53,143 nt of DNA from UBA1715 sp045600045 (GTDB taxonomy: Bacteria; Bacteroidota; Bacteroidia; Bacteroidales; UBA1715). A program made the position numbers and the translations under genes. The notes below the pieces were generated by a model. It was given only the letters and a program-made list of their open reading frames with translations, did not search any database and had not been told where the DNA came from. The stretch lies in the NCBI GenBank assembly GCA_045600045.1, contig JAZRXD010000091.1, positions 1-53,143 of the forward strand, given 5' to 3'. Within the stretch, counting starts at the first letter, position 1, and every line of letters starts with the position of its first letter. This document shows, in pieces, positions 32,894 through 41,555 of the stretch.

Positions 32894-33307
32894 TTATTTA
32901 TTTCCAAATGTAAATTCGTGTACTGTATTCACGTCTAATTTTGTTTGATATGTTGCTGTAACACTCATTGTAACATAGCCTTTCAAAAACATATCACCAA
33001 TCTCTGATTCAACACGCTGACAAGCAGCTATTATCTTTTTATCACTCTTGTCATAATTTCCTTTCAACATAAACTTGCCACTTTCCATAGATACACCGTC
33101 TATTGCAGCAAAAGCTTCTTGATATTTTGCTTGTATTGTTTCCCAAGCTGAAAAATCTTCCAAAGAAGAAAGTTGATAATCAAATGTTGCAACCGCATAC
33201 CAAGCTTTTCCTTCTGCACTATTATCTTCTTCTTCACACGATACGAAAAAAGTAAGCGATATCAATACCCCAAAAATAAACTTAAACCAATTTTGTTTCC
33301 TTATCAT
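32894..33307 (-). CDS. Small lipoprotein, function unknown
   Basis: The product has 137 residues. MIRKQNWFKFIFGVLISLTF leads to F-V-S-C-E, a lipobox with acidic residues after Cys (SCEEEDNS), which in Bacteroidota is a known surface-export type signal. The mature part has WYAVATFDYQLSSLEDFSAW and ends KLDVNTVHEFTFGNK. I do not recognise the family. It heads the tyrS operon; a -7 box (TATCTTTG on the minus strand, 33331-33338) lies 24 bases upstream. Confidence 0.65.
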   Translation of the reverse strand: MIRKQNWFKFIFGVLISLTFFVSCEEEDNSAEGKAWYAVATFDYQLSSLEDFSAWETIQAKYQEAFAAIDGVSMESGKFMLKGNYDKSDKKIIAACQRVESEIGDMFLKGYVTMSVTATYQTKLDVNTVHEFTFGNK

Positions 33308-33330
33308 TGTATCTTGCTGTAAAATTTTGC

Positions 33331-33338
33331 CAAAGATA
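33331..33338 (-). promoter_or_regulatory. -7 promoter box of the lipoprotein-tyrS operon
   Basis: TATCTTTG on the minus strand, matching TAnnTTTG. It is divergent from the helicase promoter about 125 bases away. Confidence 0.5.
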
Positions 33339-33462
33339 CGTTTTTAATTGACAATTAATAATTGTTTAAATAGATAATAGAATACGAAATTCTCAAGGAT
33401 ACAACTCAAAGTATTTATTCATTCTAAATACCTTTTCAACATAAATGAATCGAAGAAAATCG

Positions 33463-33470
33463 TACATTTG
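33463..33470 (+). promoter_or_regulatory. -7 promoter box (TACATTTG) of the helicase gene
   Basis: A perfect TAnnTTTG. Its last G is the first base of the frame-open GTG at 33470, so that GTG cannot be the start; the ATG at 33494 can. Confidence 0.6.
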
Positions 33471-33493
33471 TGTCACACCTAAATGTAGAAGAC

Positions 33494-35734
33494 ATGAATT
33501 TTGACGACAACATAGCAGCACAACAAGTCATTCGGTTCATAAACGGGACAAATCGTTCTATTTTTATGACTGGCAAAGCAGGAACGGGAAAAACAACTTT
33601 ACTGAAAAACATTATGGAACACACGCACAAAAGTGCCGTGATTGTTGCTCCAACAGGTATTGCCGCATTAAATGCAGGAGGTGTCACCATACATTCCATG
33701 TTCCAACTTCCGCCGTCGTGCTTCGCTCCTGGCTTAAATTTCGAAGAAGACGAAATTCCGTTTGCAGTTATGCCACTAAAAAAAGTGCCCAATGAAGTTT
33801 CGGAAATGGCAGGTTGGAAAAGAAACGTACTACGAAAAATGGAACTTCTCGTGATTGACGAAGTGAGTATGCTCCGTGCCGATCTGCTCGACGCAATCGA
33901 CACCGTACTTCGCTACATTCGTCATCGACGCAATTTGCCATTTGGTGGCGTGCAAGTTCTATTTATTGGCGACATGCACCAACTTCCACCCGTAGTGAAA
34001 AACGAAGAATGGAACTTTTTGAAACAATATTATAATAGTATGTATTTTTTCGACGCGTTGGTGCTTCGTCGCGAACAACCATTAGTTCTTGAGCTCGAAA
34101 AAATCTACCGTCAAAACGACATACGTTTCATTGAAATCCTTAACAATATCCGAAACAATGTTTTTGTCTCAAAAGATGTGAACGAACTCAATCGCCATTA
34201 TATTCCCAATTTCGAGCCACCGAAAAAACAGCCCTACATTTTCATAACTACCCACAACAAAAAAGCAGAAGCTATAAACGACAGCAAACTCCGCAATTTA
34301 AAAACACGTTCGGAATTCTATTCTGCAGAAATTATAGGTTCGTTTCCCGAAAATCTATACCCTATCAATCCAACAATGGAACTCAAAGTTGGAGCTCAAA
34401 TCATGTTCATTAAAAACGACATGGAACAAGGCGAAAAATATTACAATGGGAAAATTGGCGAAATTCACGAACTGACAGTAAACGGCATACAAGTCATATT
34501 CCCCGAAACAGGAATGATTGTCGATGTGCAAAAATACACATGGGAAAACATTAAATATACATTGGACAAAAGCACCGGTCAAATCATAGAGGAAAGCCTG
34601 GGATCATTTACCGCATATCCATTAAAATTGGCATGGGCGGTAACGGTCCACAAAAGTCAAGGTCTTACGTTCAAGCATGCGATTGTTGACGTTTCGGAAG
34701 CTTTTGCACCTGGACAAATTTATGTGGCACTTTCACGTTTGGAATCATTGGATGGATTGATACTTTCCGAAGCTATTGTTGATGATTTTCCTGAGCAAAA
34801 TCAACGAGTGATAGAATTCACAAATAACAAAAAAAATGACCAAGAACTTGATTGCATTTACAAAGCAGAACTACAGAATTACATTGAGCAAAATGTTCTC
34901 GCTACATTTGATTTCCATAATCTGCAAAACGATTTTTCCGAACATCTTGCAGATTATGACGTTGCAGAAGACGAACGTTCGTCAAAACATTTATTCAAAG
35001 CTGACGCAGAAAAAATTGAGCCTAAAGTTTTGAATATAGTTGATGTTGCAAAGAAATTTTCTGTTCAACTGCAAAACATCATCAACCATCACAATAACGA
35101 AATGCTACGACAACGTGTAGAAGCATCTATCACATATTTCGAACCTTTGTTCGACGAAATTTCAACCGACATATACGAAATTGTTGGCAAAGCATCCGCA
35201 GCCAAGAAAACAAAACAATATGTTACTGATTTGCAAACACTTGAATTGGAATTCTTTAACACAGAACAAAAAATCAAGAAATGTTTGCGAATGCTGGAAT
35301 CAATCCTTTCTGAAAAACAATTAAACAAAGAAACACTTGAAATATCCATTGATTTGGAGGCACGAAAAAAAATGTTTTTAGAAAAAGTAGACAGCAAAAA
35401 GAAAAAGCGAAAGAAACCCACAAAATACGACAATCAAAAGCTTGACACGAAAGAGATCACTTTTCTCATGTACAACGACGGACTTTCTATTGACGACATT
35501 GCAGCAGAACGAAACCTGAAAGCTGAAACTATAGCAAAACATCTTTGCTATTTCATTGCAGAAGGGGATCTCGACGTTTCCGATTTTGTTGCAAGCGACA
35601 TGATTTCGAAAATTTCAACAGCCGTAAAAAAACTTAATACAAAAGCACTCAGCGAAATAAAAGAGCAAGTTCCCGAAGCAACTTTTTCGGAAATCCGTTT
35701 TGTACTTGCCGCAATGGAATGTGCGAACTTTTAA
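33494..35734 (+). CDS. PIF1-like helicase with C-terminal helix-turn-helix
   Basis: The product has 746 residues from the ATG at 33494 (MNFDDNIAAQQVIRF). Superfamily 1B helicase motifs: Walker A SIFMTGKAGTGKTTLLKNIM, motif Ia VAPTGIAALNAGGVTIHSMF, motif II LLVIDEVSMLRADLLDAID, motif III GVQVLFIGDMHQLPPV, and motif VI LAWAVTVHKSQGLTFKHAIV with FAPGQIYVALSRLESLDGL. A Lys-rich segment (KKKKRKKPTKYDNQK) and an HTH_40-type domain (LSIDDIAAERNLKAETIAKH) close the protein, a combination common in Bacteroidota. It probably unwinds DNA in replication or repair; its exact substrates are unknown. It is followed by rhodanese with its own -7 box. Confidence 0.9.
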   Translation: MNFDDNIAAQQVIRFINGTNRSIFMTGKAGTGKTTLLKNIMEHTHKSAVIVAPTGIAALNAGGVTIHSMFQLPPSCFAPGLNFEEDEIPFAVMPLKKVPNEVSEMAGWKRNVLRKMELLVIDEVSMLRADLLDAIDTVLRYIRHRRNLPFGGVQVLFIGDMHQLPPVVKNEEWNFLKQYYNSMYFFDALVLRREQPLVLELEKIYRQNDIRFIEILNNIRNNVFVSKDVNELNRHYIPNFEPPKKQPYIFITTHNKKAEAINDSKLRNLKTRSEFYSAEIIGSFPENLYPINPTMELKVGAQIMFIKNDMEQGEKYYNGKIGEIHELTVNGIQVIFPETGMIVDVQKYTWENIKYTLDKSTGQIIEESLGSFTAYPLKLAWAVTVHKSQGLTFKHAIVDVSEAFAPGQIYVALSRLESLDGLILSEAIVDDFPEQNQRVIEFTNNKKNDQELDCIYKAELQNYIEQNVLATFDFHNLQNDFSEHLADYDVAEDERSSKHLFKADAEKIEPKVLNIVDVAKKFSVQLQNIINHHNNEMLRQRVEASITYFEPLFDEISTDIYEIVGKASAAKKTKQYVTDLQTLELEFFNTEQKIKKCLRMLESILSEKQLNKETLEISIDLEARKKMFLEKVDSKKKKRKKPTKYDNQKLDTKEITFLMYNDGLSIDDIAAERNLKAETIAKHLCYFIAEGDLDVSDFVASDMISKISTAVKKLNTKALSEIKEQVPEATFSEIRFVLAAMECANF

Positions 35735-35781
35735 TTGTGCCAATTTTCGCCTCCATTCTTTTTTTCAAACGAGAAAAAAAC

Positions 35782-35789
35782 TACATTTG
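35782..35789 (+). promoter_or_regulatory. -7 promoter box (TACATTTG) of the rhodanese gene
   Basis: Perfect TAnnTTTG, 15 bases before the ATG at 35805. It favours that start over one overlapping the helicase gene. Confidence 0.5.
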
Positions 35790-35804
35790 AAAAAAATATT
35801 CTAT

Positions 35805-36188
35805 ATGAAACGTTTTTTACTACTTTCATTGGTTTTGTTACCATTTTTCGGCTTCGCACAAAAAAATATTTCCGTAGCAGAAGCAATGCAATTAATCAAC
35901 GAAACAAAGCAACTACAAATAGTTGATGTTCGCACACAAATAGAATTTGATTCGGCTTATGTGAAAAATGCTGTCAACATAGACTACAAAAATTCAAAAT
36001 TCCAAGAAAACATTTTGACAATCGACAAAGAACAACCTGTTCTTGTTTATTGTCGTTCAGGGAAACGCAGTTTTAACGCAATGAACATTATGATACAACT
36101 TGGTTACAAGGAAGTTTATAATATGCAAGGCGGTATTCTGGCATTCAAAAAAGAATTTCCGAACTGCCTATCTTCTAATTTGAAATAA
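35805..36188 (+). CDS. Exported rhodanese-domain protein
   Basis: The product has 127 residues. The signal peptide MKRFLLLSLVLLPFFGFAQ is followed by a single rhodanese domain: QLQIVDVRTQIEFDSAYVKN and the active-site loop VLVYCRSGKRSFNAM with the nucleophilic Cys (C-R-S-G-K-R). Rhodaneses move sulfane sulfur; periplasmic single-domain forms are common and their acceptors are mostly unknown. The start was chosen for the signal peptide and the -7 box. It stands between the helicase and DUF3078 genes. Confidence 0.88.
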   Translation: MKRFLLLSLVLLPFFGFAQKNISVAEAMQLINETKQLQIVDVRTQIEFDSAYVKNAVNIDYKNSKFQENILTIDKEQPVLVYCRSGKRSFNAMNIMIQLGYKEVYNMQGGILAFKKEFPNCLSSNLK

Positions 36189-36210
36189 ACTTTTCTATCA
36201 ATTAAAGATA

Positions 36211-36218
36211 TATCTTTG
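36211..36218 (+). promoter_or_regulatory. -7 promoter box (TATCTTTG) of the DUF3078 gene
   Basis: A perfect TAnnTTTG 24 bases ahead of the ATG at 36243. Confidence 0.5.
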
Positions 36219-36242
36219 TAAAAACTATTAACGATATACAAT

Positions 36243-37262
36243 ATGAAAAAAATATTATTCACTATCCTAATTTCAGGAATGAGCTTGATTGGATTCGCTC
36301 AAGTAACAGATAACGAAGCAGCTTTACGTAAAAACAATGCCAATCCAGACGACACAACGAGTGGTTGGAAACTTGGAGGCATGACAAACATTCAGTTCAC
36401 AAACACAAAATTGTACAATTGGGCAGCCGGAGGTGACAATTCTATTGCATTCAACGGAATTATCAGCCTTTTTGCGAATTACAAAAAAGGAAACAACACT
36501 TGGGACAACACTTTGGATTTAGGCTATGGAATCATGCGTCAAGGTGACAAAACATTTGAATTAGACGGACAAGAATTCGACCGTCCATTCAAAAAGACCG
36601 ACGATAAAATAGAATTCGTTTCGAAATACGGACGCCAAGCATTCCAAAATTGGTACTATGCAGCATTGGTTGACTTCAAAACTCAAATGACAGACGGAAA
36701 GAACTTCCTTTTGGACACCGGCTACACTGTTGTTTCAAAAAGAATGTCGCCAGCCTATTTAACAGGCGGTATCGGACTCGACTACAAGCCAAACAATTAT
36801 TTCAGTGCATACATTTCACCAATTACCGCACGATTTATTTTCGTATGGGATACACCATTGGCTGACGCTGGTTCATTTGGTGTCACACCTGCTGAAGTTG
36901 ACGAAAACGGAAATATCATGGTTGGAACTGGCGAACATCTTAAAACAGAATTTGGTGGTTACATTCGTTTGCAATATACTCGTACAGAATGGAATACCGA
37001 ATGGTTGAAAAACGTTGGTTTAACAACAAAATTGAACTTGTTCTCTAATTATTTGGAGAATCCACAAAACGTAGATGTTGATTGGGAGACATTGATTACC
37101 TGGAAACTCTACAAATGTTTCAACATCAGTTTCAACGCACATTTGATGTATGACGATGACACAAAAACCATTGAAACGAACGAAGCAGGCGAATCCATTA
37201 CAAGAGGAGCAAAAGTTCAATTCAAAGAAATATTGGGCGTAGGATTTTCTTATAACTTCTAA
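36243..37262 (+). CDS. DUF3078 outer-membrane beta-barrel protein
   Basis: The product has 339 residues. A signal peptide (MKKILFTILISGMSLIGFAQ) precedes a DUF3078 domain: SGWKLGGMTNIQFTNTKLYN, WAAGGDNSIAFNGIISLFAN, LDLGYGIMRQG, KYGRQAFQNWYYAALVDFKT. Alternating strands and the final aromatic residue (LGVGFSYNF) suit an outer-membrane barrel. The family is widespread in Bacteroidota with no assigned role. A long hairpin terminator follows. Confidence 0.88.
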   Translation: MKKILFTILISGMSLIGFAQVTDNEAALRKNNANPDDTTSGWKLGGMTNIQFTNTKLYNWAAGGDNSIAFNGIISLFANYKKGNNTWDNTLDLGYGIMRQGDKTFELDGQEFDRPFKKTDDKIEFVSKYGRQAFQNWYYAALVDFKTQMTDGKNFLLDTGYTVVSKRMSPAYLTGGIGLDYKPNNYFSAYISPITARFIFVWDTPLADAGSFGVTPAEVDENGNIMVGTGEHLKTEFGGYIRLQYTRTEWNTEWLKNVGLTTKLNLFSNYLENPQNVDVDWETLITWKLYKCFNISFNAHLMYDDDTKTIETNEAGESITRGAKVQFKEILGVGFSYNF

Positions 37263-37275
37263 CAAACAACAAATC

Positions 37276-37321
37276 AAACACTTATAATTTTTTACAAAAT
37301 CGTAAAAAATTATAGGTGTTT
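37276..37321 (+). terminator. Long hairpin terminator after the DUF3078 gene
   Basis: AAACACTTATAATTTTTTAC pairs with GTAAAAAATTATAGGTGTTT (one G-T pair) around a 6-base loop, followed by TTT. The 20-base stem is longer than most terminators. Confidence 0.75.
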
Positions 37322-37336
37322 TTGATTGTCTTTTTC

Positions 37337-37344
37337 TATCTTTG
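37337..37344 (+). promoter_or_regulatory. -7 promoter box (TATCTTTG) of the coiled-coil/zapA/rny region
   Basis: Perfect TAnnTTTG, 21 bases before the ATG at 37366. Confidence 0.5.
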
Positions 37345-37365
37345 TAGAGGTTTAATATACAGAAA

Positions 37366-37665
37366 ATGGCACAAGACATAAATACAACAATAGAAGACCT
37401 AAAATCGAAAATAGCGATTTTAAAGTCTATGTTTTCTGTATTGAAATCAAAAAACGAACAATTAGTAAAAGAAAACGAAGAATTAAAACAAACAATAGAA
37501 AAACAACAAAATTCAATAGTAGAATTAGAGCAAAAAGTTAATGTTTTACAATTAGCAAAGGCTGTGTCTGATTCTTCGGGAGAAACGGATGACAAGTCCG
37601 CCCGAAAATATATTGAAGGAATTATACGGGAAATAGATTCTTGTATTGCATTATTAAATAAATGA
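37366..37665 (+). CDS. Coiled-coil protein upstream of zapA
   Basis: The product has 99 residues, almost all heptad-type coiled coil: IEDLKSKIAILKSMFSVLKS, NEQLVKENEELKQTIEKQQN, SIVELEQKVNVLQLAKAV. The C-terminal helix is ARKYIEGIIREIDSCIALLN. It overlaps zapA by 4 bases (ATGA), so the two are translationally coupled. By size and place it recalls a ZapB-like division partner of ZapA, but this is context, not homology I can show. Confidence 0.7.
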   Translation: MAQDINTTIEDLKSKIAILKSMFSVLKSKNEQLVKENEELKQTIEKQQNSIVELEQKVNVLQLAKAVSDSSGETDDKSARKYIEGIIREIDSCIALLNK

Positions 37666-37955
37666 GTGATAAATTAACCATACATCTAACGATTCTTGAC
37701 AGAGACATTCCTCTTTCGATACCGGTAAGCGAAGAAGAAAAATTTCGCGAAGCCAACAAACGTATCAATGAGACTGTTTCTAAATTTCGCCAACGTTATG
37801 CCAATGTTGACGCACAAACGTTACTGAATATGGCTATAATCCAAATCACAAGAAATTTACTCGATGTAGAGCAAAATCTTCAGAAAGATGTCACCGGAGA
37901 TGAGCTTGAGAGAGTTTGTGAAGAACTTGATGAATTTATTAAAATAAATCAATAA
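37662..37955 (+). CDS. zapA: Cell division protein ZapA
   Basis: ZapA bundles FtsZ filaments at mid-cell. It has 97 residues: the N-terminal strand region LTIHLTILDRDIPLSIPVSE, then EEKFREANKRINETVSKFRQ and DAQTLLNMAIIQITRNLLDV, with a C-terminal helix for dimer coiled-coil. It follows the coiled-coil gene with a 4-base overlap. A 6S RNA candidate lies directly downstream, an arrangement long known in proteobacteria (zapA-ssrS). Confidence 0.9.
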   Translation: MSDKLTIHLTILDRDIPLSIPVSEEEKFREANKRINETVSKFRQRYANVDAQTLLNMAIIQITRNLLDVEQNLQKDVTGDELERVCEELDEFIKINQ

Positions 37956-37972
37956 AGAAGATAATTCAGTTA

Positions 37973-38160
37973 CTCGTATTGTTTCTTTCATTCGCGGAAA
38001 ACTCGACATTTATTTCGCAAAAAAAGAGACCAGTTACAGCCGCCGATGATAGGCTTCACTCCTTCGGGAGTCCTTCGGGACAGTAGAAATCAGAATCGGC
38101 TTACTCTCTAACCCTGTTGATTTTGGGGTTTTCTGGACTAGAAACAATATGAGTTTTTTA
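37973..38160 (+). ncRNA. ssrS: Probable 6S RNA
   Basis: The 225 bases between zapA and rny carry a long, nearly closed hairpin. The outermost helix is ACTCGTATTGTTTCT (37973-37987) with AGAAACAATATGAGT (38141-38155), pairing throughout with one G-T; it is followed by TTTTTT, so the closing helix can also end transcription. Inside, GGAAAACTC near 37998 pairs with GGGTTTTCT near 38128, leaving a wide unpaired middle, then AGAGA...AGCCGCCGAT with ATCGGCT...TCTCT, and a terminal stem with CACTCCTTCGGGAGT. A long rod with a large central bubble is how 6S RNA mimics an open promoter to hold RNA polymerase. Position after zapA supports the call. The exact 5' end is inferred. Confidence 0.75.
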
Positions 38161-38180
38161 TTTATATATACTGAATTATT

Positions 38181-39716
38181 ATGATTAGTTTAATTATCAC
38201 AGCAGTTATTACATTCATAGTGGGAGCAGCTCTCGCGTTTGTAGTACAAAAAATATTTCTGAGTGCAAAAACCAAAACAATCCTAGCCGACGCAGAAAAA
38301 GAGGCCGAAGCCAACACGAAGGAACGTTTGCTACAAGCAAAAGAGAAATTCCTTCAGATGAAATCAGAAAACGAAAAAATCATCAACGAACGCAACAACA
38401 AAGTTGCACAAGCAGAAAACCGAATCAAACAAAAAGAAGCGTCGCTTCAAGCAAAATTCGACGAAATCCAACACAAACAACAAGAATTAGCAAGTCAAAA
38501 AGAAATTCTTGCAAACCAAATCCAAATCAACGAACGAAAAGCCGAAGATTTGGAAAAACTTCACAAACAACAAGTTGAACAACTTGAGACAATTTCCGGT
38601 CTTTCTGCAAACGACGCAAAAGAACAATTGATTGATTCTCTAAAAGCTGAAGCTAAAACAGAAGCTATGTCTTTAATCAATGAGATTATGGACGAAGCCA
38701 AAATGACCGCAAACAAAGAAGCGAAAAAAATTGTTATTCAAACAATACAAAGAACTGCAACAGAACACGTTGCAGAAAATTCCGTTTCTGTATTCAACAT
38801 TGAAAGCGACGAAGTAAAAGGTCGTATTATCGGTCGTGAAGGAAGAAATATCCGTGCTTTGGAAGCCGCAACCGGTATCGAAATCATTGTTGACGACACT
38901 CCTGACGCAATCATTCTGTCTGGTTTCGATCCTGTACGTCGTGAAATCGCACGTTTGTCATTGCACCAATTAGTAACCGACGGTCGTATCCACCCTGCAA
39001 GAATTGAAGAAGTTGTAGAAAAAACACGTAAACAAGTTGAAGAAGAAATTATTGAAACTGGTAAACGTGTTGCCATTGACCTTGGAGTCCATGGTTTGCA
39101 TCCTGACTTAATCCGACACATCGGTCGTATGAAATATCGTTCTTCTTACGGACAGAATTTGTTGCAACACTCTAAAGAAACCGCAAAATTGTGCGGAATC
39201 ATGGCTGCGGAATTAGGTCTTAATTCAAAAGCAGCCAAACGTGCCGGTTTGTTACACGATATTGGTAAAGTAATCGAAGAAGATGACGAAAAGCCACACG
39301 CACTATCAGGTATGGACTTAGCAGAAAAGTGCAAAGAACGTCCTGAAATCTGCAACGCAATCGGTGCCCACCACGAAGAAATTGAAATGGATACATTGAT
39401 TGCACCTATTGTTCAAGTTTGTGATGCTATTTCTGGTGCACGTCCAGGTGCCCGCCGTGAAATCGTTGAATCGTATATCAAACGTTTGAAAGATTTGGAA
39501 AACATTGCTCTTTCATATCCAGGTGTATTAAAAACATATGCTATCCAAGCAGGACGTGAACTTCGTGTAATTGTTGGCGCCGAAAAAGTCAGCGATTCTG
39601 AAGCAGAAATTCTTTCAATGAATATTGCAAAGAAGATTCAAGAAGAAATGACTTATCCTGGTCAAATTAAGATTACGGTTATTCGCGAGACTAGAGCTAT
39701 CAACTACGCAAAATAA
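38181..39716 (+). CDS. rny: Ribonuclease Y
   Basis: RNase Y is a membrane-anchored endoribonuclease that starts mRNA turnover. It has 511 residues: one N-terminal helix (MISLIITAVITFIVGAALAF), a long coiled coil (about 30-195, rich in A-E-K-E-A), a KH domain with GRIIGREGRNIRALEAATGI, and an HD domain (AGLLHDIGKVIEEDDEKPHA, ICNAIGAHHEEIEMDTLI) with the metal-binding His-Asp. The C-terminal part is LKTYAIQAGRELRVIVGAEK. It follows the 6S RNA and shares a base (TAATG) with the epimerase start. Confidence 0.97.
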   Translation: MISLIITAVITFIVGAALAFVVQKIFLSAKTKTILADAEKEAEANTKERLLQAKEKFLQMKSENEKIINERNNKVAQAENRIKQKEASLQAKFDEIQHKQQELASQKEILANQIQINERKAEDLEKLHKQQVEQLETISGLSANDAKEQLIDSLKAEAKTEAMSLINEIMDEAKMTANKEAKKIVIQTIQRTATEHVAENSVSVFNIESDEVKGRIIGREGRNIRALEAATGIEIIVDDTPDAIILSGFDPVRREIARLSLHQLVTDGRIHPARIEEVVEKTRKQVEEEIIETGKRVAIDLGVHGLHPDLIRHIGRMKYRSSYGQNLLQHSKETAKLCGIMAAELGLNSKAAKRAGLLHDIGKVIEEDDEKPHALSGMDLAEKCKERPEICNAIGAHHEEIEMDTLIAPIVQVCDAISGARPGARREIVESYIKRLKDLENIALSYPGVLKTYAIQAGRELRVIVGAEKVSDSEAEILSMNIAKKIQEEMTYPGQIKITVIRETRAINYAK

Positions 39717-40687
39717 TGTTAACAAACAAGAACATATTGGTTACCGGCGGTGCTGGATTTATAGGTTCTAACCTTATAGAAGCATTGTTGGAAAACCAAA
39801 ACACAGTTACTTGTTTGGATAATTTTTCAACGGGGTATCGGAAAAACATAGAACGTTTTTTCGATAATCCCCGTTTTTCTTTAATAGAAGGCGACATTCG
39901 TGACTACAACACTTGTGCACAAGCGGTAAAAGACAAAGATTTAATTTATCAGGAAGCCGCTTTAGGTTCTGTTCCTCGTTCAATTGCCGATCCTGTAACT
40001 AGCACCCACGTCAATATTCTTGGATTTGTAAATATGTTGACCGCCGCCAAAAACGAAGGAATAAAACGTTTTATTTACGCCAGTTCTTCGTCAACATACG
40101 GCGATGCCGATTATTCGCCAAAAGTAGAAGACAAAAAAGAAAATTTACTTTCGCCTTACGCAGTCACCAAACACACCAACGATTTATTTGCCAAAAATTT
40201 TTCTGCTCTGTTCGGCATAGAAACTATCGGGTTGTGCTATTTCAACGTTTTTGGACCTCATCAAGATCCTAACGGAGCATACGCTGCTGTTATTCCAAAA
40301 TTCATCAATTTATTGTTGGAACATAAACAACCGACAATTTATGGAGACGGAAAACAATCTCGTGATTTTACGTTTGTTAAAAACGTTGTAAAAGCAAATT
40401 TACTTGCTGCCGAAGCAATTCCTTCAAACAAACACGAACATATCAATGTCGCTTGCAACGAATCTATAAACTTAACAGATCTTACGAACTGCATTATAAA
40501 AAAATTGTCGAAATACGACAATGAAATTAAAAACATAGAACCTCAATATGCAGAAGCACGAAAAGGCGACATTAAAGATTCGCTTGCATCCATTGAGAAA
40601 GCAAAAAGAATTTTGAACTATAAACCTGAAATTTTTGTTGAAGAAGGTATCGAACTTACGACAGATTGGTTTTACAAGAATCGATAA
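39716..40687 (+). CDS. WbpP-like UDP-sugar 4-epimerase
   Basis: The product has 323 residues, an extended short-chain dehydrogenase. NAD-binding motif NILVTGGAGFIGSNLIEALL; DLIYQEAALGSVPRSIADPV and HVNILGFVNMLTAAKNEGIK; catalytic Ser in YASSSSTYGD and the Tyr-x-x-x-Lys pair in LSPYAVTKHTN (Tyr near 148). CYFNVFGPHQDPNGAYAAVI and YGDGKQSRDFTFVKNVVKAN match WbpP and related UDP-N-acetylglucosamine (or uronic acid) 4-epimerases. It probably supplies a nucleotide sugar for surface glycans. It is coupled to rny by the TAATG overlap although the functions are unrelated. Confidence 0.88.
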   Translation: MLTNKNILVTGGAGFIGSNLIEALLENQNTVTCLDNFSTGYRKNIERFFDNPRFSLIEGDIRDYNTCAQAVKDKDLIYQEAALGSVPRSIADPVTSTHVNILGFVNMLTAAKNEGIKRFIYASSSSTYGDADYSPKVEDKKENLLSPYAVTKHTNDLFAKNFSALFGIETIGLCYFNVFGPHQDPNGAYAAVIPKFINLLLEHKQPTIYGDGKQSRDFTFVKNVVKANLLAAEAIPSNKHEHINVACNESINLTDLTNCIIKKLSKYDNEIKNIEPQYAEARKGDIKDSLASIEKAKRILNYKPEIFVEEGIELTTDWFYKNR

Positions 40688-40690
40688 CAA

Positions 40691-41545
40691 TTAAAAAATA
40701 TCGTCATCGTTTTCATCTTCCCCATCTTCATCTCCGTCTTCCAAATCAATATCGGAATCTTCTGCTTCAATAAACGGAATCCCCTCCATTTCATCTAAAC
40801 CAAGCACATCGTCTTCTTGCAGTTTTCCCTGAACTATTTCATCAATTTCCTCATCCGAAAAAGCTCGAACATTTGTTATAATTGTATGTTCGTCAAGAAA
40901 ATTCCCCAACTCTACACTTGCATCAACAACTTCGCCAACAACATTTTGTATCGGTTTGTTAATAGGTACAAGCATATACACTTTAACATATTGATTTTCA
41001 ATGATAAGCGACTCTATTTCAGCACCATTTTTTTCAGCAGAAGAATAAAATTCATTGCGAATAATTCTATCTTGAAATTCATTGAAATACTCACCATTTT
41101 TATGTACTAAACAAACAAAATATCGTAAGCTATTACCTTTTCCACCTAAACCGGTTGAGATAAGAATTGGAGAATCATCTTCTAGCAAAGAGCTTTCTAT
41201 CAACATTTTAGATTCACGATACGCCATTATAGCCCAAAACTTAATCTCTCCCGTCGCTTCATTTTTAAATTTTTCGATAAGTCGAAAGGTTTCAACATCT
41301 TCAAACGACGCCAAATAAATCAAAATATCACGTTTTTCTTCCAAACGAACGTCCGGATCGTACAACATTGGATATTTTGCCAAAACATCATCCAACTTTA
41401 CTACTTGTTTTTTCAACATACCCGACCGTTTGAAATAATTCATTTGGATGTCCAAATCAATTTGCTCCTCAATGATATTCAAGCGTTGAGGATTATCGGT
41501 GTACATTTTTTGTATTTTATCGAATATATCTTTTGATGTCGGCAT
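40691..41545 (-). CDS. Conserved protein of unknown function, acidic C-terminus
   Basis: The product has 284 residues from the ATG at 41545 (MPTSKDIFDKIQKMYTDNPQ); a start at 41644 would run 89 bases into the GH3 gene, so I reject it. It has no signal or membrane helix. Recognisable stretches are RLNIIEEQIDLDIQMNYFKR, LEEKRDILIYLASFEDVETF, PILISTGLGGKGNSLRYFVC and EYFNEFQDRIIRNEF. The last 40 residues are strongly acidic (DLEDGDEDGEDENDDDIF), which suggests a binding surface. It starts 10 bases after the fusion enzyme, so it belongs to that operon. I do not recognise the family. Confidence 0.7.
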   Translation of the reverse strand: MPTSKDIFDKIQKMYTDNPQRLNIIEEQIDLDIQMNYFKRSGMLKKQVVKLDDVLAKYPMLYDPDVRLEEKRDILIYLASFEDVETFRLIEKFKNEATGEIKFWAIMAYRESKMLIESSLLEDDSPILISTGLGGKGNSLRYFVCLVHKNGEYFNEFQDRIIRNEFYSSAEKNGAEIESLIIENQYVKVYMLVPINKPIQNVVGEVVDASVELGNFLDEHTIITNVRAFSDEEIDEIVQGKLQEDDVLGLDEMEGIPFIEAEDSDIDLEDGDEDGEDENDDDIF

Positions 41546-41555
41546 AACAAACTTT

